From the NCBI GenBank assembly GCA_900542145.1, contig UQMF01000009.1:1-64000 (forward strand): a stretch of 64,000 bases of DNA, read 5' to 3'. Under the pieces are notes generated by a model that was not told the origin of the DNA, searched no databases, and was given only the letters and a program-made list of their open reading frames with translations. This DNA is from an uncultured Oscillospiraceae bacterium (GTDB lineage: Bacteria; Bacillota; Clostridia; Oscillospirales; Ruminococcaceae). Of this stretch, positions 49,390 through 58,952 are shown in pieces (position 1 is the first letter of the stretch; the number at the start of each line of letters is the position of its first letter). The translations under genes and the position numbers were made by a program.

Positions 49390-50034
49390 TTATTTTTTCA
49401 GCAGCCGTACTGCTGAGCTGGTTCCGATACGGTCGCAGCCGGCTTCCAGGAACATTTCGAGATCCTCTCGGGTCTTAACTCCGCCGGCGGCCTTCATTCT
49501 GACGCCGCTGCCGATATTCCGGCTGAACAGCTGGATATCGCTGAGCGTTGCTCCGCCTGTTCCGAATCCGGTGGAGGTCTTGATGAAATCCGCTCCGGCT
49601 CGTGTTACGCAGCCGCAGAGTGTGATCTTTTCCTCTTCGGTAAGGTAGCAGGTTTCTATGATCACTTTCAGAATATGACTTCCACACGCCTTGCGCAGTT
49701 CAGTTATCTCAGATTCAACCTTGCCGAAGTCGCCGTTCTTTACCCAGCACAAATTGATTACCATGTCTATCTCTGAAGCGCCATTCCTGATAGCGTCCCG
49801 CGCTTCAAAACATTTGATTTCCGTTGTATTATATCCCAGCGGAAATCCTATCACTGTGCAGATATTCAATTCGGGGTACTTTTCGTTAATATATTTTACA
49901 TAGCATGGCGGAACGCACACGCTTGCTGTTTTGAGCGAAATTGCCTCGTCGCAGAGGGCGTCAATTTCGGAAACAGTAGATGTAGGCCGCAGCAGCGTGT
50001 GGTCAATATGGGAAAGTATCTCGTTGTCTGTCAT
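49390..50034 (-). CDS. deoC: Deoxyribose-phosphate aldolase
   Basis: Splits 2-deoxyribose 5-phosphate to glyceraldehyde 3-phosphate and acetaldehyde. The 214-residue class I aldolase has HTLLRP near the N-terminus, EIDMVINLCWVKNGD, the lysine-bearing KVIIETCYL and the Schiff-base Lys in ADFIKTSTGFGTGGAT. The end is RIGTSSAVRLLKK. It feeds or is fed by the adjacent deoB, and the acetaldehyde could enter AdhE. Confidence 0.96.
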   Translation of the reverse strand: MTDNEILSHIDHTLLRPTSTVSEIDALCDEAISLKTASVCVPPCYVKYINEKYPELNICTVIGFPLGYNTTEIKCFEARDAIRNGASEIDMVINLCWVKNGDFGKVESEITELRKACGSHILKVIIETCYLTEEEKITLCGCVTRAGADFIKTSTGFGTGGATLSDIQLFSRNIGSGVRMKAAGGVKTREDLEMFLEAGCDRIGTSSAVRLLKK

Positions 50035-50043
50035 GATCTCACC

Positions 50044-50784
50044 TCAAAAATTCTGTTCACTGCTCGTGAGCGGCAGCAATCCGCCCATGCCATAGGAAAT
50101 ATCAAGCTCGCTGTCCGGAGCGACTATAACGGTCTTTCCCCAGCTGAATCTGATATTCAGCGCAGAACTGCCGCTGTTGCGTATTATCCCGAGGTGTTCG
50201 CCGTCAGGAAGCGACATTTCCGAATGCCAGATGAAATCCAGATTTCCGTCGTTGTAGGGGTAGTATTTCACTATGTAGTTCAGTATGACCACCAGTTTTC
50301 CGCGGTCGGTGTCGAAATCCGATATCCGTGGGAAGAATTCGCACGTTCCTCCGGAGCTTTTGTAAAGCCCCATGCGGAAGTAGAATTCGCTGCTGTCGGA
50401 AAGCTCCAGGTAGAAGGAATTATCCGTCAGCTTCCCGGAAATTTCGCTGCGCAGCCGGAGTTGGTCCTTTTCCAGCTGTATGTAGTGTTCCCGGACTTCC
50501 GGAAGGCAATCCATGATATCAAATCTCTGGGCGAAAACTTCGAATGTCCGGAGTGAACGCCAGAGGTCGAAGCACTCGCAGTCCATCTCGTCAATACGCA
50601 CATGGTACTCTGAGTTCAGCGTGGAAAGGATAATTTCCCCGTCTGCTACTTCGGCGGATTCTATCATGGAGGTGTGTATTTCCTCGCCGTCCGGGCAGTG
50701 CGGACTGGTGTGTCCGTACACAATCCCGTTGGCGGTGAATCCTATCCCATCGTAGACCACGAACCAATTTTCCAATGTTATCAT
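50044..50784 (-). CDS. Protein of unknown function
   Basis: Not recognised. The 246-residue product is predicted soluble and rich in beta strands, with aromatic and acidic residues (ENWFVVYDGIGFTANGIVYGHTSPHCPDGEEIHTSMIESAEVADGEIILSTLNSEYHVRIDEMD). Neither a signal peptide nor a catalytic signature is visible. ATG 50784 follows AAGGAG by 7 bases. It lies between the GH3 gene (22 bp) and deoC (9 bp), so a role in carbohydrate use is possible from context only. Confidence 0.7.
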   Translation of the reverse strand: MITLENWFVVYDGIGFTANGIVYGHTSPHCPDGEEIHTSMIESAEVADGEIILSTLNSEYHVRIDEMDCECFDLWRSLRTFEVFAQRFDIMDCLPEVREHYIQLEKDQLRLRSEISGKLTDNSFYLELSDSSEFYFRMGLYKSSGGTCEFFPRISDFDTDRGKLVVILNYIVKYYPYNDGNLDFIWHSEMSLPDGEHLGIIRNSGSSALNIRFSWGKTVIVAPDSELDISYGMGGLLPLTSSEQNF

Positions 50785-50806
50785 AGTAACTCCTTGAAAA
50801 GGCACA

Positions 50807-53599
50807 TCAGAAGAATCTGAACGACCGGAGTGACAGCATTCCGCTGACTGTGCAGCGCAGGTCAGTCAGCCCGTCGATAGGTTCTGCGGTTCCCTTTACT
50901 GTGATGAAATCCGTCAGGCTGGCTGTGGAGGGAATCTCGATCTCCGCAGCGGTCATACCGCTATCAGTCGTGAAAACCATTTTCACTGGCGCGCCCGGAT
51001 TGGAGGCTGTTACCTCAACAGCGTGGTAGCTTCTCATGCGACAGCATTCAAATGTTATACTGCTCTGCCAGTCGTTTATCAGCGCATATTCTCGTAGTTC
51101 ACAGTCGGCGTCGTATTCAGCGCCGACCATATCGACCGCAGCGGTGACGGGAACTTCCCTTGATACGTCCAGTCCGTCATAGTCAGACGCATTCACCTGG
51201 ATATCGGCGGTTCTTCTTATGTCCGCGGAGGAAGCGCCTGCCATAAGTGTGTAGCAGCCACTGAACAGGTCAAAATCTTCCTTGTTCGGATTCCAGAACG
51301 AAAGGTCATTGATTGAGAAACTTAACTCAACGGTGACTCTTTCTCCCCTTGGAACAAACATGCGTTTAAATGCAATAAGCTGCTTTTTAGGCTTCGTTAG
51401 CGGCAGTGAAGCCGGTGCGGAAGCATACAGCTGAACGACTTCGTCGCCGTCCATTACGCCGACATTCTCAATTTCGAAGGACACGTTCACGGTATCTCCG
51501 CTGTGATACGAGATCTTGTCCGTCCTTACAGCCATGTATCTAAATGCAGTATAGCTGAGTCCGTGACCGAACGGGAACAGCGGATCGCCGTCATAATAAA
51601 GATATGTAGACCGTGTGCGGAAAAGGTTGTAGTCCTCGATGTCGCACAGTTCGTTTGTTGACTTATACCAGGTGATCGGGCAGCGGCCTGCCGGGGAAAT
51701 ATCTCCGAACAGCGTTTCTGCGACCGCCTGACCCATTGCAGGACCGGCATGGCAGATGTGCATAACAGTGGCAATATGCCGCTTTTCAAGCTCATAGGGA
51801 TAACCGGACACCATAAACAGAACCGCGTCCGGATTCATGCTGATAACGGCGTCGAGGTTCCGGCTCTGCTTTTCCGGAAGCTTCAGATCCTTGCGGTCGG
51901 TGGTTTCCCGTGCATTGATCATGGGATTGTTGCCGCAGAATACCACGGCCTGGTGTGCTTCGGTGGCAAGGCGGCGAACGCGGTCGGTTCCGTCGGAGAA
52001 CACCTCAATGCACAGCGAGGAATTCTTGGGAGGTCTAACTGCGCTGCTGACGGATAGTTCCTCATTGCCGTCAATGTAGAGGAATCTCTTCTGCCAGTTT
52101 TTCAGGCGGCATTCCCTGCCGTTTCTCTCGATGAAGAAAAGCTCCTTTACGAACCAGCCAAAGGGCTGAACGGCGGTGCATTTCATAACTCCGTTATCTG
52201 AAAGGAATCTGTTATTTATCTTGGAGCGCAGTGAAACGGTGCCATCACCCCATTCGAATAGTTCAAACAGACATGATTCGTTGATGAGCGGCGCGTCACA
52301 TGTTACCGAGCCGTCCTCGCTGACGGAGAAGTAGAATCCACTGGCGGAACTGCGCAGGGCGATTATGTCGTTTCCGTTGTCGTAGATGATGTTTTCACGA
52401 CCTACTTCAGCGGTGAGTACGTCAAGGATTGTGCTGTTCTTGGTGGAATACCCGGTGTACCAGTCCCGGAAGTTCATATCCGCATGATATCCGATAACGG
52501 CAAGCTTGCTGTCCTTGGAAAGCGGAAGCACTCCGCGGCTGTTTCGCAGAAGTATTACGGATTTCTCCGCAGCCTCGACGGCAGTCTGGTAGTATTCATC
52601 GCAGCAAAGCAGCTTTTCCGGATATTTGTCAAACGGGGTGCGATCGTCGAATTCACCCAGCATGAAACGTGCTTTCAGCGCGCCGAAAAGCGCCCGGTCA
52701 ATGTTTGCGGTCGTAATAAGCTGCCTGTCAAGCGCTTCACGCGCCGCAGTACGGACTATATCCTCGTTATCTGTCATGATGTCCGCGCCGTTATGGGTGT
52801 AGATCTTGGCAAACGCGGTGGTATGGTCGGTGTCGCGGCGGTGGTACTGCACATTCTGAATGAAGTCTGCGCCGTCGGTGACCGCAAACAGCAGTCCCCA
52901 CTGATCGCGGCAGAACTTCTGTAACTCCAGTGAAACTATCTGCTCCACGCCATTTACTTCGTTGTAGCTGGTCATAAGACTTGCCGCGCGCCCCTCGCGG
53001 ACGGGCTTCTCAAATGCGCGGAGGTAGTATTCGTGCTTCAGCCTGTCCGGAACTCCGGCACTGCAATTCACGCGCGTGTTTTCGTTGTTGTTCGCGTAGA
53101 AATGCTTGAGCGTGGGAATCACGCGGCGGTACTTCTCGTCCTCCCCTGCCATTCCCAGAGTGTATGCCGCCGCCATCGTACCTGTCAGGCAGGGATCCTC
53201 TCCGTAGCCTTCCTCGGTGCGGCCCCATCTCGGGTCACGCTCCAGGTCAACTGTCGGCCCCCACACGCACAGGGAGGCGCGCCCCTTCTGCTGGTAAATA
53301 CGCGTTTCGATTCCGGTGATTTCACCCATGCGTTTCATAACATCAGGGTCGAAAGTAGCCGCAAGTCCGAAAGGCTCGGGGAATACAGTGGTGGGAGCCT
53401 CGCCGTTTTTGTCGTCGCGGCAGACAAGTCCGCGTGCGACCTCGGCGCCTATCCAGAATTCCTTAATCCCAAGCCGCGGAACTGCGTTCATGTGCGTTGT
53501 GAGAAGTCCCAGCTTCTCGTCAAGGGTGAGCTCGTCAAGCAGCGCTCTCACTCTCTCGTCAAAACTCAGAGTTTCGTCAAGGAACCTATGTTCAGCCAT
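50807..53599 (-). CDS. Glycoside hydrolase family 3 enzyme with fascin-like insert and C-terminal domain
   Basis: Probable beta-glycosidase of 930 residues, cytoplasmic because no signal peptide is present. The GH3 barrel (1-350) has RGLVCRDDKNGEAPTTVFPEPFGLAATFD, the KHFYANNNE substrate loop (165) and the likely nucleophile Asp242 in FAVTDGADF. The second domain is split by an insert (about 410-530) with a fascin/trefoil-like pattern (GFYFSVSEDGSVTC, SKINNRFLSDNG, KRFLYIDGNEEL). GH3_C resumes (VVFCGNNPMINARET, GRCPITWYKS, FPFGHGLSYTAF), followed by a fibronectin-like domain (690-800) and a C-terminal CBM6-like region. GGAGGGG precedes the ATG. Substrate unknown, xyloside or glucoside likely. 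Confidence 0.9.
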   Translation of the reverse strand: MAEHRFLDETLSFDERVRALLDELTLDEKLGLLTTHMNAVPRLGIKEFWIGAEVARGLVCRDDKNGEAPTTVFPEPFGLAATFDPDVMKRMGEITGIETRIYQQKGRASLCVWGPTVDLERDPRWGRTEEGYGEDPCLTGTMAAAYTLGMAGEDEKYRRVIPTLKHFYANNNENTRVNCSAGVPDRLKHEYYLRAFEKPVREGRAASLMTSYNEVNGVEQIVSLELQKFCRDQWGLLFAVTDGADFIQNVQYHRRDTDHTTAFAKIYTHNGADIMTDNEDIVRTAAREALDRQLITTANIDRALFGALKARFMLGEFDDRTPFDKYPEKLLCCDEYYQTAVEAAEKSVILLRNSRGVLPLSKDSKLAVIGYHADMNFRDWYTGYSTKNSTILDVLTAEVGRENIIYDNGNDIIALRSSASGFYFSVSEDGSVTCDAPLINESCLFELFEWGDGTVSLRSKINNRFLSDNGVMKCTAVQPFGWFVKELFFIERNGRECRLKNWQKRFLYIDGNEELSVSSAVRPPKNSSLCIEVFSDGTDRVRRLATEAHQAVVFCGNNPMINARETTDRKDLKLPEKQSRNLDAVISMNPDAVLFMVSGYPYELEKRHIATVMHICHAGPAMGQAVAETLFGDISPAGRCPITWYKSTNELCDIEDYNLFRTRSTYLYYDGDPLFPFGHGLSYTAFRYMAVRTDKISYHSGDTVNVSFEIENVGVMDGDEVVQLYASAPASLPLTKPKKQLIAFKRMFVPRGERVTVELSFSINDLSFWNPNKEDFDLFSGCYTLMAGASSADIRRTADIQVNASDYDGLDVSREVPVTAAVDMVGAEYDADCELREYALINDWQSSITFECCRMRSYHAVEVTASNPGAPVKMVFTTDSGMTAAEIEIPSTASLTDFITVKGTAEPIDGLTDLRCTVSGMLSLRSFRFF

Positions 53600-53617
53600 T
53601 GTATCCCCTCCTGTGTG

Positions 53618-54079
53618 TTACTTGTTTTCCGGCTTCTGGCGCTTTTTCTTCGTCACGTCCGAGTAGATGAAAATATCCCTGGAGCGTGTGATATTAAAGC
53701 TGTTCTTTCGTATGTAGTCGTTGGCGGTGATTTTCGGAACCGCAGTTTTCATACGGGATTTCATGATAAGGCAGACCACCAGCGCGATTACTACACCGAT
53801 GATCGCGGAAATCCCTATCATCTTGAGGATATCCTGAGTGGTGTAGGATTCGTCGTTGTTCTGTGCGGTATCAGCCTGTACTGCCGGTGTTTCTTCAGGA
53901 AGCTCTGAATCCGCAAGGAAAAGATTGCCGGATTCGTTATCGTCAGCATAAACACTGGAAGTTTCGCTATCCAGATAGACTATTGTGGGATCGTATGTAA
54001 CGTAATTCTCCGCATATCCGGAAGCGGTAATTGTAATGGCTGCGAAAGCCGCCACTGCGAAAGAAGTGATTTTTTTCAT
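53618..54079 (-). CDS. Small secreted or membrane protein of unknown function
   Basis: The 153-residue protein has a signal peptide (MKKITSFAVAAFAAITITASGYA), an acidic outer segment (25-80), one membrane helix (ILKMIGISAIIGVVIALVVCLIM) and a basic cytoplasmic tail (ANDYIRKNSFNITRSRDIFIYSDVTKKKRQKPENK). It resembles the membrane partner next to zinc-ribbon proteins in other clostridia. It lies 12 bp after the zinc-ribbon gene. Function unknown. Confidence 0.78.
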   Translation of the reverse strand: MKKITSFAVAAFAAITITASGYAENYVTYDPTIVYLDSETSSVYADDNESGNLFLADSELPEETPAVQADTAQNNDESYTTQDILKMIGISAIIGVVIALVVCLIMKSRMKTAVPKITANDYIRKNSFNITRSRDIFIYSDVTKKKRQKPENK

Positions 54080-54091
54080 TGGATCGCCCCC

Positions 54092-55153
54092 TTACATAAA
54101 TATCTGGAGCACTGTGCCGACAGCGGTCACGATTCCGGTTATCAGTGCGAAAATCCCCCAGAATTTGCGCCAGCTGATGGGAAGCTCGCCTACGAACTTG
54201 CCAGTCTGGGCATTCATTGCGAACTTATAGACCTTTCCGCGGTATCTCGTGCTGAGGAGCCATACCGGCATCATAGCGTAACGTATCTTTCCGGTTTCCA
54301 GGTGCATGCTGCTGCTTTCAGTGTTCACAGTGTCATAGCCGACAACAGTATTCCTGAGCAGCTGCTCCATTCCCTTCTTCACGCGCTCGTTCGCCCGGGG
54401 CTGAGCTTCCACGGAATCAATGTTGTACTTATCCGCCAGGTAGCCTGACAGGTATGCGTCCTGGAACGGCTTCCCCTCGGTAGCCTCGAACGGTTCGATA
54501 GCTTCCATGTAACGCGCCTCAACATTCGTGGAGCCGTTCACCGGCACGTTGTCAAACATCGCACCGCCCTCGCGGATAACCATGTAGTGCTCCGTTTTTG
54601 TGTAGTCGAAATCCTCGGTGGACCACTTCTTGACCTTGGTCGCGTCAAAGCGCATTTTCCCGGCGGCGTCGCAGTTGTAGAGCCAGAAAGGAACATAGAT
54701 TCCCTTGACCTCCTCTATGCGGTGCTCGGATATGAACGTGGGAGGAAGAAGCGGCTTTCCCTTGCAGAATTTCTTCATTTCCTCCTGTGCTTCCTCCTTG
54801 GTTTTGCAGAAAGGAATTATAAGATCCGGCTTGAGTACTCCGGAAACATTGTTGTCCAGTACTACCGGGCTGTCGCAGTAGGGACAGCTTGTTGCTGCTG
54901 TATCTCCGGTAGCGGATATCTCACCACCGCAGGATTTGCAGACGTATACCCTAAGTCCGCTGACCTCACCGTTATCGGAATATGGAGTCCACTGATAGTT
55001 ATCAGCAGGCTTGTCAGTTTCCTCCCGGCTGAATTCCTCCAGAGTATCTATATCATAGACATTGTCGCAGTAGTCGCATTTCATTTTCTGCTCTTCTGCG
55101 TCCCATTTAAGCTTGGCTCCGCAGCCGGGGCATTTGTAATCCTTGACGCTCAT
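54092..55153 (-). CDS. TFIIB-type zinc-ribbon membrane-tethered protein
   Basis: The 353-residue protein begins with two zinc ribbons (KCPGCGAKLKWDAEEQKMKCDYCDNVYD and YVCKSCGGEISATGDTAATSCPYCDSPVVL). A large conserved domain follows (KPDLIIPFCKTKEEAQEEMKKFCKGKPLLPPTFISEHRIEEVKGIYVPFWLYNC). At the C-terminus is a membrane helix (FWGIFALITGIVTAVGTVLQIFM). Databases often call such proteins PriA-like, but no helicase domain exists. With the next gene it forms a conserved membrane pair of unknown job. Confidence 0.85.
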   Translation of the reverse strand: MSVKDYKCPGCGAKLKWDAEEQKMKCDYCDNVYDIDTLEEFSREETDKPADNYQWTPYSDNGEVSGLRVYVCKSCGGEISATGDTAATSCPYCDSPVVLDNNVSGVLKPDLIIPFCKTKEEAQEEMKKFCKGKPLLPPTFISEHRIEEVKGIYVPFWLYNCDAAGKMRFDATKVKKWSTEDFDYTKTEHYMVIREGGAMFDNVPVNGSTNVEARYMEAIEPFEATEGKPFQDAYLSGYLADKYNIDSVEAQPRANERVKKGMEQLLRNTVVGYDTVNTESSSMHLETGKIRYAMMPVWLLSTRYRGKVYKFAMNAQTGKFVGELPISWRKFWGIFALITGIVTAVGTVLQIFM

Positions 55154-55183
55154 AAGTTCTTCCTTTCCGCATAAATCTGCTTT

Positions 55184-56443
55184 TTATTTGACGGGAACGA
55201 TCTTCTTTCTGAGTATGGTATGCGCAGGAACCACGATATCTGTCGGGATCGTGAGTTTCTCAGTTGCACGGCGTGCAATAGCAATCTCCTCGCCGTCGGA
55301 GCTGATCATCTTTGCCGGAGCAAACGGAATTGGCTTCTGGTGTGGCGGCACAAGCTCCAGCTCGTCCTCCAGGGTGAAGTAATTCCGCTGGGTGAGGTGC
55401 ATTATTCCATCGGCGCAGCCGTCCACGACTCCCACAAAGTCGGAATCCCTGCGGTAGCCGCTGTCGGCAAAGAACTGTCCCCCGTTTGTCACCATGGAGG
55501 GATCCTGCGTTCCGGAACCGTCCGTGGGTTTTCCGTAGAAGAATCCGGTGCTGTAGGGACGGTGGCTGATCTTGTTCACTTCGTCGATTATCCATGGCTC
55601 CGGCTTTTCGCCGCGCTTGAAGCTGTCGATTGCTGCACGGTACGCATTAACGGTCATTGCGACATAATACGCGGATTTCGCCCTGCCTTCGATCTTGAAG
55701 CTTGTAACGCCGGCTTCCATCAGGTCGTCAAGGTGCTCGATCATGCACATGTCGCGCGCGTTCAGAATATAACTTCCGCGCTCATCCTCAAACACCTTAT
55801 AGAACTGGTTTGGGCGCTTTTCCTCCATGAGGTAGTACCCCCAGCGGCATGGCTGGGCGCACTCGCCACGGTTTGCGCCTCTTCCGGTGAGATATTCTGA
55901 GATCAGGCATCTTCCTGAGAAGCTTACGCACATTGCGCCGTGTACAAAGGTTTCAATCTCCATATCCTGTGGGATCTTTCTGCGTATCTCGCGGATATCC
56001 TCAAGTCCGACTTCCCGGGCAAGGACTACACGTTTTGCGCCCATTCTGTACAGCTCTATCGCTGTGCGGTAGTTTACTACGCCAGTCTGAGTGGAAATAT
56101 GCAGTTCTAGTTTGGGAGCGTACTCCTTTATCATCGAGATAACTCCAAGGTCGCAGGCGATCGCAGCGTCAACACCGCATTCCTGCGCCTGGGCTATATA
56201 AGCCGGAAACTGGTCGATCTCACCGTTGAGCGGTATCGTGTTGCAGGTAAGGTGTACCTTGACTCCCCGGGAGTGCGCCAGCTTTACGGCGCGCTCCATT
56301 GCGTTGAAGTCGAAGTTCTTTGCGCCGGCGCGCATTCCGAAGGTCTTGCCAGCAAGGTAAACAGCGTCGCAGCCGTAATCCAGCGCCGATATTAGACACT
56401 CCTCATCTCCTGCCGGAGCGAGAAGCTCTGTCGGGTAATTCAT
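55184..56443 (-). CDS. trhP: U32-family protein, TrhP-type tRNA hydroxylation factor
   Basis: The 419-residue protein carries the U32 signature MCVSFSGRCLISEYLTGRGANRGECAQPCRWGYYL near residue 170. Fe-S-linked U32 proteins of this type act in C5 hydroxylation of uridine 34 in tRNA rather than as proteases; the assignment is by family. It starts 5 bp after mltG, as in the Bacillus yrrL (mltG) to yrrN/yrrO order. GAGGAGG within the mltG end provides the ribosome site. Confidence 0.88.
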   Translation of the reverse strand: MNYPTELLAPAGDEECLISALDYGCDAVYLAGKTFGMRAGAKNFDFNAMERAVKLAHSRGVKVHLTCNTIPLNGEIDQFPAYIAQAQECGVDAAIACDLGVISMIKEYAPKLELHISTQTGVVNYRTAIELYRMGAKRVVLAREVGLEDIREIRRKIPQDMEIETFVHGAMCVSFSGRCLISEYLTGRGANRGECAQPCRWGYYLMEEKRPNQFYKVFEDERGSYILNARDMCMIEHLDDLMEAGVTSFKIEGRAKSAYYVAMTVNAYRAAIDSFKRGEKPEPWIIDEVNKISHRPYSTGFFYGKPTDGSGTQDPSMVTNGGQFFADSGYRRDSDFVGVVDGCADGIMHLTQRNYFTLEDELELVPPHQKPIPFAPAKMISSDGEEIAIARRATEKLTIPTDIVVPAHTILRKKIVPVK

Positions 56444-56448
56444 TAATA

Positions 56449-57849
56449 TTAGTCCTCCTCACGCAGTGCGGCGTCGATGATGTTCTGCTCGTGCTTTTCT
56501 GCGGTATTTGCATAGTAGAATACTCCGTCGCTGCTGCTCAGGAAGTAGTAGTAATCTGTTTCTGCCGGGTAAAGTGCGGCGTTGATAGCCTCCAGACCAG
56601 GACTGCAAATAGGACCGGCAGGCAGTCCATCGCAGACGTAGGTGTCATAGGCGTCGATGATGTTCTGGTACAGATCCCGTGATCCGCTGGGAATACCCGG
56701 CTCGATACAGTCACGGATATAGTACTCGGTGGTATCCGACTGTAAGTGCGGGAAGTCGTACTGATCCTCCAGACGGTTATGGAATACCGACGAGATGTTC
56801 TCCATGTTATCGGGATTCGTACCCTCTTTCTGGATGATCGAAGCAAGCGTGATAACCTGATCGAATGTCATTCCGAGCTCGGTCGCACGGGCGTACATGC
56901 TTCTGGTTATCTTGCTCTCAAAGTTGGCGTACATCTTTTCCGCCGCCTGCTTTGCATATTGAGTAGTGTCAAAGTCCGGATTGTCCTTGAGGTCGTCGAT
57001 AACATAGAACTCGTAGGTATCCGGGAAGAGGTAGCCTTCCAGCGCATAGAAGCGGTCCTCGGAAACCTTAATCTGCTCCTCAAAGTCGTATTTCTCGAGC
57101 TTTGTGCGGTAGAAATTCTCGAAATCCTTAGCGCGGCAGACGTAATTTTCTTCAAGAAGCTTTCCTATCTGCTGGGCGTTGGAGCCCTCAGGAATCATTA
57201 TGGTGACGGTATTTGTGTAGGTGCGTACCGTCTTGAGAAGCGTAATGATGTTGCTGTAGGACATGGTGGCATTCACGGTGTATTCCCCGTCAAGGAATCC
57301 GTCGGTTTCCTTGGCGTGGTTCACATACGTCTTGAACAGCCAGGGCATTTGAATTATTCCGTTGTCGTAGAGCGTATCTGCAATGTCGTCAACATTCATG
57401 CTGTCGTCAATCACGATAGTTGCTTCGTGGCTTTTTTTTGCCATGCCGGTGTAGTCCTGGAGCGCAACTATCACCTTCCACGCGCAGAAAACTCCGGCGC
57501 ATATTGCCGCAACGGAGAGCACAACTCCGAGGAATATATGCCCCATGGTTCTGGTGTGGTTGTAGTGGTGCTTTTTCTTTTTGGACTTTCTGCGCTTTCG
57601 TACCGGGTTAGGGTTCTCCGGGTACTCAACGTTTGTGGGCGCCGGCTCCTGAATGGAATCCATCATACGGGTGCTTCCAGGCTCGTCGGCGCTGTTAAGT
57701 TCCGTAAAGCGGTCGCGCGGTGCAATGTCCTGGTATTCCCCGAATCCGTCTGTATTATGAATGCTGTTCATTTCCCGGGTGGCGCCGAAATCCTCGTTGC
57801 CGTCGTCGTTTACCGGGAAGCCCAGCTGATCGAAATTATTGTTGTCCAT
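56449..57849 (-). CDS. mltG: Endolytic transglycosylase MltG
   Basis: Cuts nascent glycan strands near the membrane and sets strand length. The 466-residue protein has an acidic cytoplasmic N-terminus of about 90 residues, basic stop (RKRRKSKKKKHHYNH), one membrane helix (HIFLGVVLSVAAICAGVFCAW) and a YceG domain. The catalytic Glu is in ASIIQKEGTNPDNMENISSVFHNRL, with LQSDTTEYYI, GIPSGSRDLYQNIIDAY and GLPAGPICSPGLEAINAALYPA. trhP follows directly. Confidence 0.93.
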   Translation of the reverse strand: MDNNNFDQLGFPVNDDGNEDFGATREMNSIHNTDGFGEYQDIAPRDRFTELNSADEPGSTRMMDSIQEPAPTNVEYPENPNPVRKRRKSKKKKHHYNHTRTMGHIFLGVVLSVAAICAGVFCAWKVIVALQDYTGMAKKSHEATIVIDDSMNVDDIADTLYDNGIIQMPWLFKTYVNHAKETDGFLDGEYTVNATMSYSNIITLLKTVRTYTNTVTIMIPEGSNAQQIGKLLEENYVCRAKDFENFYRTKLEKYDFEEQIKVSEDRFYALEGYLFPDTYEFYVIDDLKDNPDFDTTQYAKQAAEKMYANFESKITRSMYARATELGMTFDQVITLASIIQKEGTNPDNMENISSVFHNRLEDQYDFPHLQSDTTEYYIRDCIEPGIPSGSRDLYQNIIDAYDTYVCDGLPAGPICSPGLEAINAALYPAETDYYYFLSSSDGVFYYANTAEKHEQNIIDAALREED

Positions 57850-57873
57850 ATAAAATCCTCATGTAACTCACGG

Positions 57874-58410
57874 TCAGTCCGTTATGACCGCGTCTGCACG
57901 TCTGTCGTGCGGCTCGGCAGGTACTTCACCCACGAAATCCGAATAGCAGATTATAACCGACTTTCCTGGAAATCCTGCCAGGAATCTGTCGTAATATCCC
58001 CTGCCGTATCCCAGCCGCAGTCCGGATTTGTCGCAGGTCAGCGCCGGAACTATGCACAGGGAGTCCTCGTCCGGTATTGCAGGCGCTGTTCGATTGACAG
58101 GCTCCATAATGCCGAATCTTCCGGCGGCAAGGTCCTGCATGGAATGCAGCGGATAGAATGTCAGCTCGTGATCTCCGGATACCGGGGAAGCCACTGGTTT
58201 TCCGTTTTCAAAGCACCAGTCCAGGAGCATTCGCGTGTCAACTTCGATTTCTGTTGACACATATGTGAATACGCTGCTGCACTTTTCAAGCAACAGTTTC
58301 AAGCTTTCGAATATCCTGAGATCAGCCTGCGCCTTTTTATCCGCCGGGATATCCTTACGGCGCTGTATCAGTGCCTTGCGGAGCGCCTTTTTTTCCTCTG
58401 TAATGGTCAT
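57874..58410 (-). CDS. 5-formyltetrahydrofolate cyclo-ligase
   Basis: Converts 5-formyl-THF to 5,10-methenyl-THF with ATP. The 178-residue protein has the N-terminal basic helix (KKALRKALIQRRKDI), VFTYVSTEIEVDTRMLLDWC, and the nucleotide-site LRLGYGRGYYDRFLA near 130. It overlaps the DJ-1 gene by 4 bp and lies 24 bp before mltG. Confidence 0.92.
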   Translation of the reverse strand: MTITEEKKALRKALIQRRKDIPADKKAQADLRIFESLKLLLEKCSSVFTYVSTEIEVDTRMLLDWCFENGKPVASPVSGDHELTFYPLHSMQDLAAGRFGIMEPVNRTAPAIPDEDSLCIVPALTCDKSGLRLGYGRGYYDRFLAGFPGKSVIICYSDFVGEVPAEPHDRRADAVITD

Positions 58411-58952
58411 CTGTCGGCAACTATCGCGTGGAAGATCTCTTCCGATTTTTCAGCGCCGCACAGTACCTTTACAAGCTCAATACCAAATGCGATAGCCGCG
58501 CCGGCTCCGCAGGCGGTCGTGAACTTACCGTCGGTAACGCACAGTTTGTTCTGTACATGCGCGCCCTCAAGGTACTGCTCGAATCCGGGGAAGCATACCG
58601 CGTTCCTGCCGGAAAGCAGACCAAGCCTGCCGAGAATTGACGGAGCGGCGCATATCGCACCAACCGGGATTCCGTTCTTCACGCAGTACGCGATCGCGTT
58701 CTGAACCGTTTCGGAATCCTCCAGGTTGAGCGTTCCGGGCATTCCGCCGGGAAGCACGATAAGCTGAAGATCGTCGTTAAGCTTTACCTCATCCTCTGTC
58801 AGGTCGGCTTTTACCTGTATTCCGTGAGAGCTGGTGGGTGTGGAAGTGCCCACGCCGACAGTCTTTACGTCCAGCTTGGCTCTTCTGAGCATATCTATCG
58901 GGGCGATTGCCTCGGTTTCCTCAAATCCGTTTGCTAAAAATACATATATCAT
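58407..58952 (-). CDS. DJ-1/PfpI family protein
   Basis: The 181-residue protein has the DJ-1 fold: IYVFLANGFEETEAIAPIDMLRRAKLDVKTVGV with the conserved Glu, QLIVLPGGMPG, and the nucleophile Cys in VGAICAAPSILGRLGLLSGRNAVCFPG. It resembles ThiJ/YajL-type members. Genes on both sides overlap it by 4 bp, giving a coupled set DUF2156, DJ-1, 5-FTHF cyclo-ligase. Confidence 0.9.
   Translation of the reverse strand: MIYVFLANGFEETEAIAPIDMLRRAKLDVKTVGVGTSTPTSSHGIQVKADLTEDEVKLNDDLQLIVLPGGMPGTLNLEDSETVQNAIAYCVKNGIPVGAICAAPSILGRLGLLSGRNAVCFPGFEQYLEGAHVQNKLCVTDGKFTTACGAGAAIAFGIELVKVLCGAEKSEEIFHAIVADR

Noticed and set aside
54092..55153. PriA helicase
   Set aside because: Only zinc ribbons and a membrane helix are present; no helicase motifs exist.
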